Below are positions 45,668 to 55,938 of a stretch of 64,000 nt of DNA, in pieces. A program made the position numbers and the translations under genes. The stretch spans positions 104,775 through 168,774 of the forward strand of contig CBDBOO010000050.1 of NCBI GenBank assembly GCA_965208385.1, read 5' to 3'. The notes under the pieces are model-generated. The model ran no database searches and was not told where the DNA came from. It worked only from the letters and a program-made list of their open reading frames with translations. Source of the stretch: Endozoicomonas sp965208385. Lineage in GTDB: Bacteria; Pseudomonadota; Gammaproteobacteria; Pseudomonadales; Endozoicomonadaceae. The first letter of the stretch is position 1; each line of letters opens with the position of its first letter.

Positions 45668-45924
45668 ATTGTTGCCTCAATTTTTTTCTTTTTGTAAGGC
45701 CTGCACGGTATTTTTTTACCGTGTACGAAAGGTCTTGATACCCATACTTTGTGAGCAGATCAATATAATGATGATAATTCAGGCAGTATTCAATCCTTAT
45801 CGTACAATTCCAGAACAACAATACAATGCCACATCAAGTTAGATATGGGAGAAGACTGGAAGAATCGGCTTGGTACTCTATTCTTCCCCCAGTCTAACTC
45901 GCTACAAATTCAGGCATCATTCTT
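45668..45924. promoter_or_regulatory. Divergent promoter region of dppA and the 45925 gene
   Basis: The 257-bp spacer must hold promoters for both directions. On the dppA side there is a hairpin at 45704-45723 (CACGGTA / TACCGTG) inside the expected leader RNA. No promoter boxes could be called with confidence. Confidence 0.4.
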
Positions 45925-47121
45925 ATGAAGCTACCCCTCTGCAAGGCTGCCTTTTTCATGGCAGTTACCGCCATTTCAAGTTTTCCATCGAGCTCATCTG
46001 CCACAGACATCTGTACGTCACTATCCAATATTGAAGATCAACAGGCCTGTGAAGCAACTATACGCTCCCGACCCTGGCTGACATCGGTACAGAAACTGAC
46101 CACTGACACTTCCATAACCGATAATTATTTTTCAACGACCGGGACTCTATATATTTTTGATAGCCTTGATGGTAATGACAGTCAGATATCCTATTCTCTG
46201 CCGTCCACTGTGATCATGGCTGATAACTCAGCACTGATTGGCAATGGAGGCAAAACTCAAAGACCCAGACTGGAACTGTCACCCTCGGATGACGGAAGTC
46301 AGTTTGCCATTACCGGTGCAGCAAATTACCTGCTGGCCGATCTTGAATTGTCCACAACATCCAGTGAAAGCGATCACACCCAGGTTTTTGTTGATGGAGT
46401 CGATAGTCTGCAAATACTGGGAGTCTCATTTAGCAGCAACTTCACACCAAACAGCACCTCATCCAATATTCTTAATCTACTACAGATCACCAACAGTACT
46501 GGCAATACCCCGCAATCCAATATCGAAATTGACCATTGCAGCTTCCAGATTCCCGATATCCCCCCGGGTGAGCACTTTAACTCCCTGACAGCTCTTGCCC
46601 TGCCGGCCCTGGATAACCAGAAGCAGGTCAACCTGAAATTCAGTAACAACCATATCATTACCAGTGACTACTGCAGCCAGACTGGCAATACATTTGGAAT
46701 TGCATTTGATTTCAGCGGCAATATAAACCTGCTGGATGGCAGTGTCTGTAATCAGGTGACCGATAGCCAGGGTAGTGACTTGCTCGGACACAGCCATGAC
46801 AAACTACTGGAGGCTTTCCGGATCAGCTCGGAACAGAGCCAGGCCATTGGTTTCACCAACGGGTTTGGCTGGGGTTGGAAGCAGGTGAATAAACTCCCTC
46901 TGGTCACCTTCGACAGCTGGACTGCATGGAACAGCGCCGGGGTCGATATTGCCTGCAACTCTGTTCCACCCAATAACTCAGGACACTCAAATATAGCACT
47001 GGCCGTTAGTCTGGCCGTTCCCTTAACTAGTGCGGTCTTTGTAGTCTCTGCTGTCAGTTTATTGGTCATGTGGCCCTATATAGAAGTTCGATGGTTCAGA
47101 TCTTATGGTACTGAAAACTAG
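45925..47121 (+). CDS. Secreted protein with beta-helix-like body and C-terminal membrane anchor
   Basis: The 398-residue protein has a signal peptide (AAFFMAVTAISSFPSSSSA, cleavage near 26), a long Asn/Ser-rich body (about 70-330) with the rhythm of a parallel beta-helix (repeated short strands such as NYLLADLELSTT and SLQILGVSFSSN), and a C-terminal membrane segment (about 357-383, ALAVSLAVPLTSAVFVVSAV) followed by a short basic tail. It is probably anchored by the C-terminus with the body outside the cytoplasm. No enzyme family is recognised; pectate-lyase-like folds are one possibility. The stop codon is created at the junction with a MITE (see 47121-47393). Confidence 0.65.
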   Translation: MKLPLCKAAFFMAVTAISSFPSSSSATDICTSLSNIEDQQACEATIRSRPWLTSVQKLTTDTSITDNYFSTTGTLYIFDSLDGNDSQISYSLPSTVIMADNSALIGNGGKTQRPRLELSPSDDGSQFAITGAANYLLADLELSTTSSESDHTQVFVDGVDSLQILGVSFSSNFTPNSTSSNILNLLQITNSTGNTPQSNIEIDHCSFQIPDIPPGEHFNSLTALALPALDNQKQVNLKFSNNHIITSDYCSQTGNTFGIAFDFSGNINLLDGSVCNQVTDSQGSDLLGHSHDKLLEAFRISSEQSQAIGFTNGFGWGWKQVNKLPLVTFDSWTAWNSAGVDIACNSVPPNNSGHSNIALAVSLAVPLTSAVFVVSAVSLLVMWPYIEVRWFRSYGTEN

Positions 47122-47393
47122 TAACTATTCAGCACCCCCACAAAAAAGGTGAACTTTGTGAAGAGCCTGTCCCGCAAGGGATAAAAAAATCCGACCAGAA
47201 AAGCAGATTCAAGAAAATAGCCTTTTATCGTTGAAATAGAGCAAATAAACGACATCTGACCCTTGGCAAGGTGCTCAAAGCTCCAATCTTAGATAACAGT
47301 ACAACAATGAGAGTGTCCTGAAGCCAAGAAAAGAGAGGGCTTATAACTAAAACCACATATTACTCAATTATTGCAGGGGTGCTGAATAGTTAC
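47121..47393. mobile_element. 273-bp IS66-type MITE with 8-bp target duplication
   Basis: Perfect 18-bp inverted repeats GTAACTATTCAGCACCCC (47121-47138, and inverted at 47376-47393) are flanked by GAAAACTA on both sides (47113-47120 and 47394-47401). IS66-family elements start with GTAA and make 8-bp duplications, so this is likely a non-autonomous relative. No open frame of note is inside. The insertion replaced the host gene's TAA stop by TAG without altering the protein. Confidence 0.92.
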
Positions 47394-47542
47394 GAAAACT
47401 AACTGCGAATCCGGTTCGGACCTCTGACACTCGATCGGATTTTTCTTGATTTTTTGATAGTCATAATTTTAAAAACTCTACTACTGAGATGCAGAGATAA
47501 TGTCTGCTGTAAACTCCACCGGATTTGGATGTTCCTGATACC

Positions 47543-47706
47543 CAGGGCGATCTCATTTGGCACTAACTTTCTCTGTTTGGCTAATTATTCAGCACACAAA
47601 AGTACCAAAATAAGCCTAATTTCCTGTACTTCTCAAAAATTCAGTTTTTAAAGCTAGCTTTTTGAATATGCAACAGGATTGGTGTTTGTCAAATGAGATC
47701 GCCCTG
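47543..47706. mobile_element. 164-bp MITE, copy 2 (10-bp target duplication)
   Basis: This is the same length as the element at 29239-29402 and closely similar to it, in the opposite orientation, with the same 17-bp inverted ends. TCCTGATACC is duplicated at 47533-47542 and 47707-47716. It lies in intergenic DNA between the IS66-type MITE and the IS1634-type transposase. Confidence 0.93.
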
Positions 47707-47767
47707 TCCTGATACCCTGATCGCTTTCTTATTACTGGCAGAACTGCCAGAATACCTGACGCTCTAT

Positions 47768-47832
47768 TTTTTAAAAGCAGTTTTTAAAAGCAGTTTTTAA
47801 AAGCAGTTTTAAAAAGCAATTTTGAAAAGCAG
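47768..47832. repeat. 13-bp tandem repeat, five units
   Basis: Units of TTTTTAAAAGCAG (three exact, two drifted) stand in tandem in non-coding DNA upstream of the IS1634-type transposase. They look like replication-slippage products. Confidence 0.85.
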
Positions 47833-47948
47833 TGCACACTCTAATAATAATGCCAGTAAGCTAACTTCTATCCGACATTCACCACCTAACCTGACATTTT
47901 CCTGATTTCTGCTATTTATCAAAAAAGCAAATATCAGGAAACAGCCTT

Positions 47949-49588
47949 ATGCCTCCTATTCAATATCGCACTCAGATTCAGAACATGGATCACCTCGGCC
48001 TGGTGGCAGGTATGTGCAAAGAGCTGGGCATAGCCGATCACATTGACAGACGTGCACCCAAGGTAGCGGATGAATGGAATGTCTCCCACGGTGAAGCCAT
48101 TGTCGGCATGATCCTCAATGGCCTCGGCTTTACGGGGCAATCTCTCCATATGTTCCCCCAGTTCTTTGCCAATAAACCTCTCAACAAACTGATCAGGGAA
48201 GGGATTAAACCAGAGCATTTAAACGACAAGATTCTGGGAAGAGCACTGGATGAACTCTTTGATCTGGATGTCAGTAAAGTCTATTTTGAGCTGGCTATCA
48301 AGGTTGCAACTCATCTCAAATTGCCTTGCGACGCGCTGAACCTTGATGGCACCGGCTTCCACGTCGATGGTCGTTATAATAGCGATAGCGATCTGAGCGA
48401 TGAAGACCTCAACTGCATCAGGCTTTGCAAAGGTTACAGCCGGGATCACCGCCCGGATTTGAACCAGGCCATATTGCTTCTGTTGACTGAAAACCGGGCA
48501 GGCATCCCGTTGTTTATGAAAGCAACCAGTGGCAATGTAACTGATAAGACCAGTTTCAAACAGGTGGTTTCCAAGCACTTGAAGAGTTTCAAAGCCGCAC
48601 TGGAAGCCCGCTATTTTATTGGCGATGCAGCATTGTATGTGGCAGGGACAATCCAGGAACTTGACCAGCAGGATCAGCTGTTTATTTCCAGAGTTCCTCT
48701 CAATATTGGTGCCGCCAAAGAGCTGGTAAGGAGTGCGCCTTCACGAACCATGAAAGCAGTGGAGGGGTTTGACCATTACGAAGCTACAGAAGTGTCGTCT
48801 AATTATGCGAACGTAGAGCAACGCTGGGTTTTGTTTCGCAACCAGCAACGCCAGGAAACCGAACAGAAGACGCTGACAAGGCGTATGCAGAAAAAGTCTC
48901 TGAAAGAGTGCGAGAGACTGGAAAAGTTGAGCAAAAAAGCGTTCCAGTGCGAAGGGAGGCCATGGAAGCCTTTAGGCAATGGCAGAAGCAGTCTGAACTT
49001 TGTCAGGCTGAGGCTCAGGTTATCGCCAAGCCCTGCTACAAGAGCAAAGGACGACCTGTTAATGGAGCGGAACCCGACCACCTGGAATATTACGTAACAA
49101 GTTGTTGCTCGATCGCTGTGCAAACCCGGCAGGATGCCGAAGCATCACTGGGTTGTTTTGTGCTGGCTACCAACGACATTAATACTACTCGACTGGACAG
49201 CGCTGAACTACTGAGGACGTACAAATCACAGCAACAGGTTGAACGAGGCTTTCGCTTTCTAAAAAGTCCGGACTTTCTGGTGTCTTCCCTCTATCTGAAG
49301 AAACCGGAACGCATTGAGGCATTGTTAATGGTGATGACACTTTGCCTGATGGTCTATGCTGCTATCCAACATCGAATCCGTTATGAGTTGAAGAAGCAGA
49401 GCCGAACGTTCCCGGACATGAAGAAAAAGCCAGCCCAGAACCCAACGGGCAGATGGATTTTCTGCTGCTTTGATGGCATTTATGTGCAGACGATCAACGG
49501 AACGGAGAAGCACGTGATTGGCATCTCGGAGAATCAGGCGACAATTATCTTTATATTAGGGTCAACGTACCAATCAATTTATTCCTGA
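47949..49588 (+). pseudogene. IS1634-type transposase with one frameshift
   Basis: The first frame (47949 to about 48950) holds the N-terminus and the first two catalytic regions (LNLDGTGFHVDGRY; FIGDAALYVAGTI). Similarity then moves to the +1-related frame (48908-49588), which carries RTYKSQQQVERGFRFLKSPD, the motif with the third acidic residue, and the C-terminus NQATIIFILGSTYQSIYS. A single missing base near 48948-48955 (GCGAAGGGAGG) explains the break. The joined protein would be about 546 residues. Ends of the IS could not be defined. Confidence 0.85.
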
Positions 49589-49909
49589 CTCAAGAGGGAG
49601 TGTGAGAGCAGCAAGATCAATGCACGGAGGCTTGTCCCTGTCATCTCCGGCTGCTGAAGGTGAGGTTTTTTCTTGTTTGTGTTTTTCATGAATGGATATC
49701 CATGAAAGGTTGATTGGGTACTCGTTATCAGGAGAAGTACGTTTATGCTTACAATAAGGTGGTCAAATTTCAAAACCCTTGCGCTGCAGGGGTAGGGGAA
49801 ATATCAAAGTAAGTGGTGAATGACGGTTCTATCAGTAGGTAGTCTGTTTTCTTCCCAACATCTACTGGCAATGGTTTTCAATGAAGCAGCAACAGATTTA
49901 AGGATGAAT
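49589..49909. other. Spacer after the IS1634-type gene
   Basis: No gene is supported. It probably contains the right end of the IS, but no inverted repeat matching the left side (around 47860-47940) could be found, so that end may be lost. Confidence 0.35.
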
Positions 49910-50374
49910 ATGTCAGCCAATACCAAATTGATAAAAACTGCAGAGTTCCTCAGTCTTATTGCTTCCCTTATGCACATTGCCATTATCTTTGGCGGGCCAG
50001 ACTGGTATCGCTTTTTTGGTGCCGGAGAGGAAATGGCCCAAATGGCTGAACAGAACATGCTCTACCCTGCCCTGATCACTTTCTTTATCGCCGGTGTTCT
50101 GTTTATTTTTGCACTTTTTGCCTTTTCAGCTGCGGGCCTTATTTTCCGGATGCCTTTATTGAAAACAGCGTTGGTTGTCATTTCCGCCATCTACCTGGTG
50201 CGGGGGATCTTTGGTTTTGTAGCGGTTCAACTGATTGATCATCCTTATCTGAATGAGCTTAAAATGAACCCTGAATTTATGCTGATCAGTTCTGCAGTGT
50301 CACTTGCTTTTGGTTTAACTTACGCCATTGGTACCGCGAAAATATGGCCGTCACTGACTCGTCATAAGTCATAA
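49910..50374 (+). CDS. Four-TM membrane protein, unknown
   Basis: Starting at MSANTKLIKTAEFL (49910, TAAGG ribosome binding site), the product of 154 residues has four predicted membrane helices at about 10-30, 55-80, 85-108 and 120-140, with short loops. It is not recognised. The cluster of small membrane genes (this one, the lipoprotein hydrolase and the MAPEG protein) runs in the same direction, but spacing of about 140 bp to the next gene suggests separate transcription. Confidence 0.6.
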   Translation: MSANTKLIKTAEFLSLIASLMHIAIIFGGPDWYRFFGAGEEMAQMAEQNMLYPALITFFIAGVLFIFALFAFSAAGLIFRMPLLKTALVVISAIYLVRGIFGFVAVQLIDHPYLNELKMNPEFMLISSAVSLAFGLTYAIGTAKIWPSLTRHKS

Positions 50375-50515
50375 GTTAAAGAATTGACACATTGTTATGA
50401 TCAACTGAATGCTCAGTCGGATTAGCGTTTTCTGAAGACCTGTCACTTTCTTATTACTGGCAGGTCTGCAAGAATATCGATCACCAAGAATAAGAAAAAA
50501 GCCAGAACCTGAATA

Positions 50516-51520
50516 ATGAAGTCAATAAAGTCATTTTCTATATTGCTGGGTTGCCTTGTTTTATCCGGCTGCACCACCTACATTGCCAAGGAAATACGCT
50601 CTACCCGTACTTCTCTGGCTAATTCAAGTGACGTTAAAGAAAACGTCTCTCGTTTTTATGAAAAACAGCAATTCTGCTCTACCAGTAAGGGGCTATGTAC
50701 AAGCTACCTTTATGCTCCGCCCCTGGATGTCTTTTTTCAAAAAATGCAACCGAATGTAAAAAACATCAGCCTGAGCACCAAGATAGCCTTGTCGGATAAG
50801 GGCTCTGATGAAGAAATTGTCCTAAACCTGAAGCGTACCGTTTCTGAAGCTCCTTTCACCGGAAGCATGATATTGATTCATGGTTACAATGTGTCCAAAG
50901 AAGCCATGGGATTCAATGGCATCTACTTCAGTTATTTAGGATTCAACATTATTCTTCCCGATATGCTGGGTCATGGAGAGGCCGATGATCCTATCGGTTT
51001 CGGATTGGAAGACAGTCGTCTTTTCAACGAGTTACTGGATCAACTGATCAGAGATGACAGTCTACCAAAACCTATTTATGTACTTGGTAATTCCCTTGGA
51101 GCAGTTGCAGCCAGTCACCTGTTTTCCCAGAGAAAAGACATAAAAGGCCTGATACTTCAGGCTCCTGCCCCACGTTTTGATGAAGCTACCCGACGTTTCG
51201 CAAAACAATATTTTCCGACAATGAGCCGGATTTTTCCGGATAGGGTTGTGAATAACGGTGTCATCAGGGCTCTTCAGGAATCGGGAGTATCTGTTGAGCA
51301 AACCGATATTCGCCCGAGCCTGGAAAATACCGATAGACCTGTGCTTATTCTTGCCTCAACGGAAGATTCCATTGCGCCTTATTCACACTGGCTGTCTCTA
51401 GAAAACCCTGAGATTACCCTGCTGAAACTCAATGGTCGTAGCCATATTGGAATGGCTGGTGTTGACCAGAAAGAAGCTCCAGACATTCAGCAATGGCTGC
51501 TGGAAACCAGCCCTCCCTAA
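50516..51520 (+). CDS. Alpha/beta-hydrolase lipoprotein
   Basis: The 334-residue protein has a lipobox (LVLSGC, Cys19) so it should be lipid-anchored. The hydrolase fold follows: oxyanion-type SMILIHGYN near 117-125, nucleophile GNSLGA near 190-195 (Ser), catalytic Asp in STEDS near 285, and His in RSHIGM near 310. It resembles monoacylglycerol-lipase-like enzymes (Serine aminopeptidase S33 group), but the substrate is unknown. It is 17 bp before the MAPEG gene, suggesting one transcript. Confidence 0.85.
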   Translation: MKSIKSFSILLGCLVLSGCTTYIAKEIRSTRTSLANSSDVKENVSRFYEKQQFCSTSKGLCTSYLYAPPLDVFFQKMQPNVKNISLSTKIALSDKGSDEEIVLNLKRTVSEAPFTGSMILIHGYNVSKEAMGFNGIYFSYLGFNIILPDMLGHGEADDPIGFGLEDSRLFNELLDQLIRDDSLPKPIYVLGNSLGAVAASHLFSQRKDIKGLILQAPAPRFDEATRRFAKQYFPTMSRIFPDRVVNNGVIRALQESGVSVEQTDIRPSLENTDRPVLILASTEDSIAPYSHWLSLENPEITLLKLNGRSHIGMAGVDQKEAPDIQQWLLETSPP

Positions 51521-51537
51521 TAAAGAGAAGAGAAATA

Positions 51538-51957
51538 ATGAATGAAAGTTTACTGATCTGGCCGATAATGGCCCAGGTGATTCTGACCATCGCAGTCTTT
51601 ATCGTACTGGCTGTCAGAAAAGCAAAGGCGGTTAAGTCAGGAGAAGTTGATCGAAACCGGGCCGCCCTCGATAACAAAGCATGGTCCGATGATGTGGTTA
51701 AGGTGTCCAACAATATCGGCAACCAGTTCCAAACTCCCGTATTGTTTTATGTTGTTTGTTTCAGCCTGATCCTTATCAATGCTGTGAGCACCATGTCGTT
51801 AGTTCTGGCCTGGGGTTTTGTGATCAGTCGCTATTGTCATGCTTATGTTCATATCAACTCCAACTATATCCCCCACCGATTTGCACTTTTTTTGGCAGGC
51901 TGTATTTCTCTAATTGGTCTGACTGGCCTAGTCCTTTGGGAGCTGGCGATATTATAG
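51538..51957 (+). CDS. MAPEG family membrane protein
   Basis: The product of 139 residues has four membrane helices and the MAPEG pattern (KVSNNIGNQFQTPVLFYVVC, then SRYCHAYVHINSNYIPHRF), the glutathione-dependent eicosanoid/transferase-like family. The start at 51538 (MNESLLIWPIM) follows an AGAGAAG ribosome binding site. It follows the hydrolase lipoprotein by 17 bp; a joint role in lipid metabolism is inference. Confidence 0.85.
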   Translation: MNESLLIWPIMAQVILTIAVFIVLAVRKAKAVKSGEVDRNRAALDNKAWSDDVVKVSNNIGNQFQTPVLFYVVCFSLILINAVSTMSLVLAWGFVISRYCHAYVHINSNYIPHRFALFLAGCISLIGLTGLVLWELAIL

Positions 51958-52158
51958 TCAGGGCATTATTGATTCCTGACTCATCTACCTAAGGATGTGT
52001 GAATAAGTCCCGTAGGCCTGAATACTTACAGGACTTACTCGCACCTTTCTTCCGCATCATTCCTTATCTTTATTCGCATTAGCGTGTCTTTTTTTGTCGT
52101 AAATATGCACAAAATGACATTTCAAAATCAGGTACAGTGATCGTGTGGAGGAAACACG

Positions 52159-52896
52159 ATGACAGTACAGCAAGCCTTTTTTATCGCCGATGGTTTTCAA
52201 GCACTTGACTTATTTGGCCCACTGGATGCTTTTATGGGAACCAACAGTTTCATTGCTGATGCTTACAAAGCGAGGTTAGTGGGTTTAAAAGCGGGGCCTG
52301 TTCAGACAGCCTATGGTCACACTGTGATTGCAGAGCAGAGTCTGGACGATGAGTTCGAAGTCAATGATTTGATTATTTGCGGTGGCGCAGGAATGCGTAC
52401 TTTGACACTTAGCACTCGGCAGCTGAAACAACTGAATAAAATCGCCTCACGCGCAAAGCGTGTGTTCAGTATTTGTACCGGGGCGTTTATTTTAGCCAGG
52501 CTATTTCCTGAAAAAGCGCTGACTCTAACCACTCACTGGCGACATTGCCAAGAGCTTGCCAGACAAAACCCCCATTATAATGTAGATAGCGCGCCGCTAT
52601 TTATTCAGAATGGCAATATCTGGTCATCCGCTGGCGTGTTATCAGGTGTTGATCTGGCGCTTGCCATTATTCGAGAGGATCACGGCAATACCATTGCGGC
52701 TAAAGTGGCTAAAGAGCTCGTCATGTATTTACAACGGACGGGGTCACAGAACCAATATTCAGATATGTTGCAACTGCAGTCGGGCGAAAGTCTTAAGTTA
52801 TCTCCTCTTTTAGAGTGGCTTACCAGACAGGTAGACAAATCAATTAACGTCTCCGAAATGGCCGACTACATAAATTTAAGTGAACGCCGGGTGTAA
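52159..52896 (+). pseudogene. GlxA-like transcriptional regulator truncated by an ISKra4-like element
   Basis: Residues 1-190 form the DJ-1/PfpI (glutamine amidotransferase-like) domain, with CGGAGMRTL, the nucleophile-elbow position SICTGAFILARL, and HWRHCQEL. The AraC helix-turn-helix part starts near 210 (LLEWLTRQVDKSINVSEMAD) but is cut after INLSERR at the IS boundary. Most GlxA regulators have about 310-330 residues, so the second DNA-binding helix-turn-helix is missing. DNA binding is unlikely. A GGAGG ribosome binding site precedes the ATG. Confidence 0.85.
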
Positions 52897-54320
52897 TTAA
52901 AAGTGTTCCATCTACCCATTATCCAGCTTGCTGCCAGTACTGATCCCAGTCCCCGTTAGAACGCAATGTTCTTAAGCAAAGCATTGCTCCTGCGATGGAA
53001 GGCTTCCACCAAGCACCCGGTATTTTTAGTCGCATCTGCACTACTGCACTGTTAGAACTTTCTATTTCGCCAGAGCCAATGGGAAGATTGGCTGCTTCTG
53101 CTGCAGCATATTCGAATTGCCCTGGACGGTTTCGGATATATCGGTGACACTCCTCTGGTTTATTGGCTGCTTTGCCTTTCTTTCCGTTTCTATGCGGATC
53201 AAGCTCTGCCATGACGGTATTAACATTGCCAGATTTCATGCGTTCCTGCTGGATATGCCGCCACTGTACACGTGTTTCCTTGTTAAACCCGACACACTCT
53301 TCTGCTGCATCAGCGAAGTGCTCAGAGAGATGATAATAGTCAACGAGGAAACTTCCTTGCTCTCCAAACACTCTCTTTGTCTGGTTGGCAATCCAGGTGG
53401 CTCCATCGCTCACGCAATGGATAGAGGATTGCCGGTTGAGCCCCTGCTCTATTGCACAACTCAACCACTGGTCACCTGCTTCATCCGGCCCTCCCATTGT
53501 GGCCTGATGACGTTTATCTGAACTACCCAGCTTATAGACCTGGCAAAGTTTAGCCTCCTGCCATTCAGTTTTACGTGCTTTGCGTTTGTCACCTTCTGCC
53601 TCTTCATCAAAGAGGACAACAGGAATCATGCTTCCATCCATTTCTCCTATGAACTGGGCAGCTTCACCGAGGCAGTCCTGACGATTTTGTGATGCACTGA
53701 TGGAATCATTTTGCATACAGCTTGCGTGCTCAAGAGTTATGGCTCGAATAGAAGACTCAGGCACATCAATACCATAATGTTCATGTATTTTTTTTGCAGC
53801 TGCCTGAAAAGAACTATCTGCACCAAAGTCTACAATTTTACGTTGAATTGTGCGGGAGTAGTCGCGACAGTGAATATGAGCGGCATGACTGAAAGGTCTG
53901 ACCCGATGCTTGTCTACCGTCTGGCAGCGTTCAAGAACTTCTATTTTCCCATAGGTGCTCAGCCAATAAGTGTTTTTTTTTGAGTTTTAGCTCCGGGGTG
54001 CTTCAGGCAAGCCTCGCCAAATTTTTGATCTCCCTTGTAGGTACCCCAGCCAGTAAGCAGTTCATTGCCCATTTCACGCAGGTGGGCAATGACGGCTTCT
54101 TCAGCATCATCAGCACGATCCAGGAGACCTGACTCGGCTTCAACAATATCCAGAAGTGCAGAAACTCTAAGCTCAAGCTCGGGGTGGGCTGCAAGTCTAT
54201 CAGCAAGAGAAATAGGTGAGGGCATAATACTAACTAGGGTTGAGAAATACTCTTACATTATCGTTCATATTGAGGTTTTGTGGGCAGAAAAACTTCTAAT
54301 GAACACTTTTAATTACACCC
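52889..54320 (-). mobile_element. ISKra4-like insertion sequence (20-bp perfect inverted ends)
   Basis: GGGTGTAATTAAAAGTGTTC at 52889-52908 is repeated inverted at 54301-54320. No target duplication is visible (TGAACGCC on the left, CCTGAAGC on the right). Each side joins a truncated gene (GlxA-like, HlyD-like). The element therefore marks a deletion or recombination. Confidence 0.88.
52919..54225 (-). pseudogene. ISKra4-like transposase in two frames
   Basis: The N-terminus (54225 to about 53975, MPSPISLADRLAAHPELELR) and the main body (about 53970 to 52919) lie in different frames, joined at a run of nine A on the coding strand (53973-53981). A -1 slip there restores a protein of about 435 residues with a zinc-finger-free ISKra4 core (DGSMIPVVLFDEEAEGDKR; VSDGATWIANQTKRVFGEQG; NLPIGSGEIESSN). 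The homopolymer could be a programmed slip site or a true mutation. Confidence 0.8.
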
Positions 54321-54547
54321 CCTGAAGCATTACTTTTTACATCGATAATACCAGCAGCCGGTTTTACTTCCCCTCTAACGATTTCTTTTCTTGCATATTG
54401 TCCATTAACAATAAATACAATCAAACTGACAATTAGAAATAATATTAACAAGGTTATCCAAGAGTAAACCCTTGAATGATAAATTATCACCTCACCCATT
54501 AAATTATCTTTTTTTGCTTCAAGGCATTCTCTTCGAAACAAGCTCAT
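54321..54547 (-). pseudogene. HlyD/CvaA-type secretion accessory protein, N-terminal fragment
   Basis: From MSLFRRECLEAKKDNLMGEV (start 54547) the fragment shows a short cytoplasmic tail, one membrane helix (VYSWITLLILFLIVSLIVFI) and the beginning of the periplasmic barrel (GQYARKEIVRGEVKPAAGII, then DVKSNASGGVI). That is the N-terminus of membrane fusion proteins for microcin and bacteriocin export (CvaA-like; about 400 residues complete). It ends at the ISKra4-like element after about 75 codons. It belongs with the microcin-like gene at 57036. Confidence 0.75.
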
Positions 54548-54658
54548 AGTGCTAATCTTATATATTAAAGTTAGAATAAAATTATTCGCAAAAAAAAACA
54601 ATAATTAGGAGTAATATTCACAATTCATTTGACACGGATCTTCTTATAAATAAAAATT

Positions 54659-54856
54659 TCATTGCCTTAAAATCAAAAATGCATTTTGAGATTTTTTTTG
54701 CAAAAATGACAATCCAATAATTAACTTAACGTTATCTGACAGATGCGAGTTTCTGAACACAGGCTCTGAAACTATATTTTCGAATTCACTTGTTCCAATT
54801 TTTAATACTTTGATTTGAAATGTATTTATTTGTTTATTAAAAAATGCTGTATTCAA
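54659..54856 (-). pseudogene. Unrecognised coding fragment cut by IS30
   Basis: A minus-strand frame comes out of the IS30 left end and stops at 54659 (tail NVKLIIGLSFLQKKSQNAFL). AT-rich composition is like the microcin genes on the other side of the IS. Upstream continuation beyond the IS is not clear. Possibly a small immunity or accessory gene; not identified. Confidence 0.35.
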
Positions 54857-55921
54857 ACAATAAGTGCAATCTACTGTCCTGTATAGACTTCGAGCGGTGT
54901 TCGCCCACCTAAAACCTTTCGAGGCATGGTGTTTATCAATAACTCCATCGTGCGAATGTCCTCCGTTGTCAAATGGCCCAAAGCCATTTTCTTTGGATAG
55001 GTTCGTCGAATAATGCCATTGGTATTTTCATTCGTTCCTCTCTGATAGCTGGCATAAGGCTTGGCAAAAAATACATCAGCATTGACAGCTTCTGCCACCT
55101 TTTCATGTGCAGCAAATTCGCCTCCGTTATCCAGTGTGATGGTGCAAACCGATGAGACCCGCCCAAACAGGTTAATCATGACATCCGCAACCATGTCAGC
55201 ATGTCAGCATGTTTGGTATCCACTTTACCAATCAGTGTATAGCGGCTTTTTCGGTCAACCAGTGTAACCAGATATGCGTCCTGTCCATGCACAGCATCAC
55301 CTTCCCAGTCGCCTACTCTGGATCGGAGCTCAACCACCTCCGGACGCTCAGTAATATCAACACGATTTGGAATCAGAGAGCGGCCTGCCTTGCGTTTACC
55401 GCCTTTACAGCGCCGCTTCCCAAAGCGAGATAGCTTTTTATACAATGAGCCTCCTCGTGCTTTATCGCGGGCAATTCGGCAGTAAACAGAGGTGGGCTGA
55501 GGGCTATTTCTGGCACCTCTATTTTTATCCTGCAACTGATGTTTTCAGGAGACCAGCCAAGCAGAAGGCCTTTCTCTATAATTGGCATTTGTCGTTCATC
55601 AGTTTTGCTGTGTTTTCGAGCTGCCTTTCTGCGCTGAATAGCCAATCGCTGAGCAGTCTCGGCGCGGTAACCATTGACACCAGTGTTGCGTTGTAGCTCG
55701 CGGGATAAGGTGCTTTCACTGATGCAGATGAACTCAGCAATATCTTTCTGTAGATGGCCTTTACCCAAAAGCGCTTCAATCTGGTATCGTTGCCCCTGAG
55801 TCAGCTGCTTGTATTGTCTGGTTTGTGTACTCATTCCTGACTTCCATTTCTGAGTGTGAGAGCTACAAAATGTACCAGCAGTTGGCTCACATCTGAAATT
55901 TCAGTCAATTGCACTTATTGT
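54857..55921 (-). mobile_element. IS30-family insertion sequence
   Basis: Imperfect inverted ends (ACAATAAGTGCAAT... at 54857 and its inverse ...ATTGCACTTATTGT ending 55921) bound a 1065-bp element. It lies between the HExxH protein gene and the HlyD-like fragment, in the middle of the microcin locus. Confidence 0.82.
54871..55834 (-). pseudogene. IS30 transposase with two frameshifts
   Basis: Three frames each carry part of an IS30 transposase: the N-terminal HTH (LTQGQRYQIEALLGKGHLQK, from 55834), the middle with VGDWEGDAVHGQDAYLVTLV (first acid), and the C-terminal ITLDNGGEFAAHEK with YQRGTNENTNGIIRR (end 54871). The second break is an 8-bp tandem duplication (ATGTCAGC twice at about 55193-55209). 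The first is near 55500-55520. The transposase is inactive. Confidence 0.85.
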
Positions 55922-55938
55922 ATTAATCCAGCCAGAAA

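Noticed and set aside
47768..47832. Regulatory iterons or replication origin
   Set aside because: Only five AT-rich 13-bp units with no replication gene nearby; slippage in non-coding DNA is simpler.
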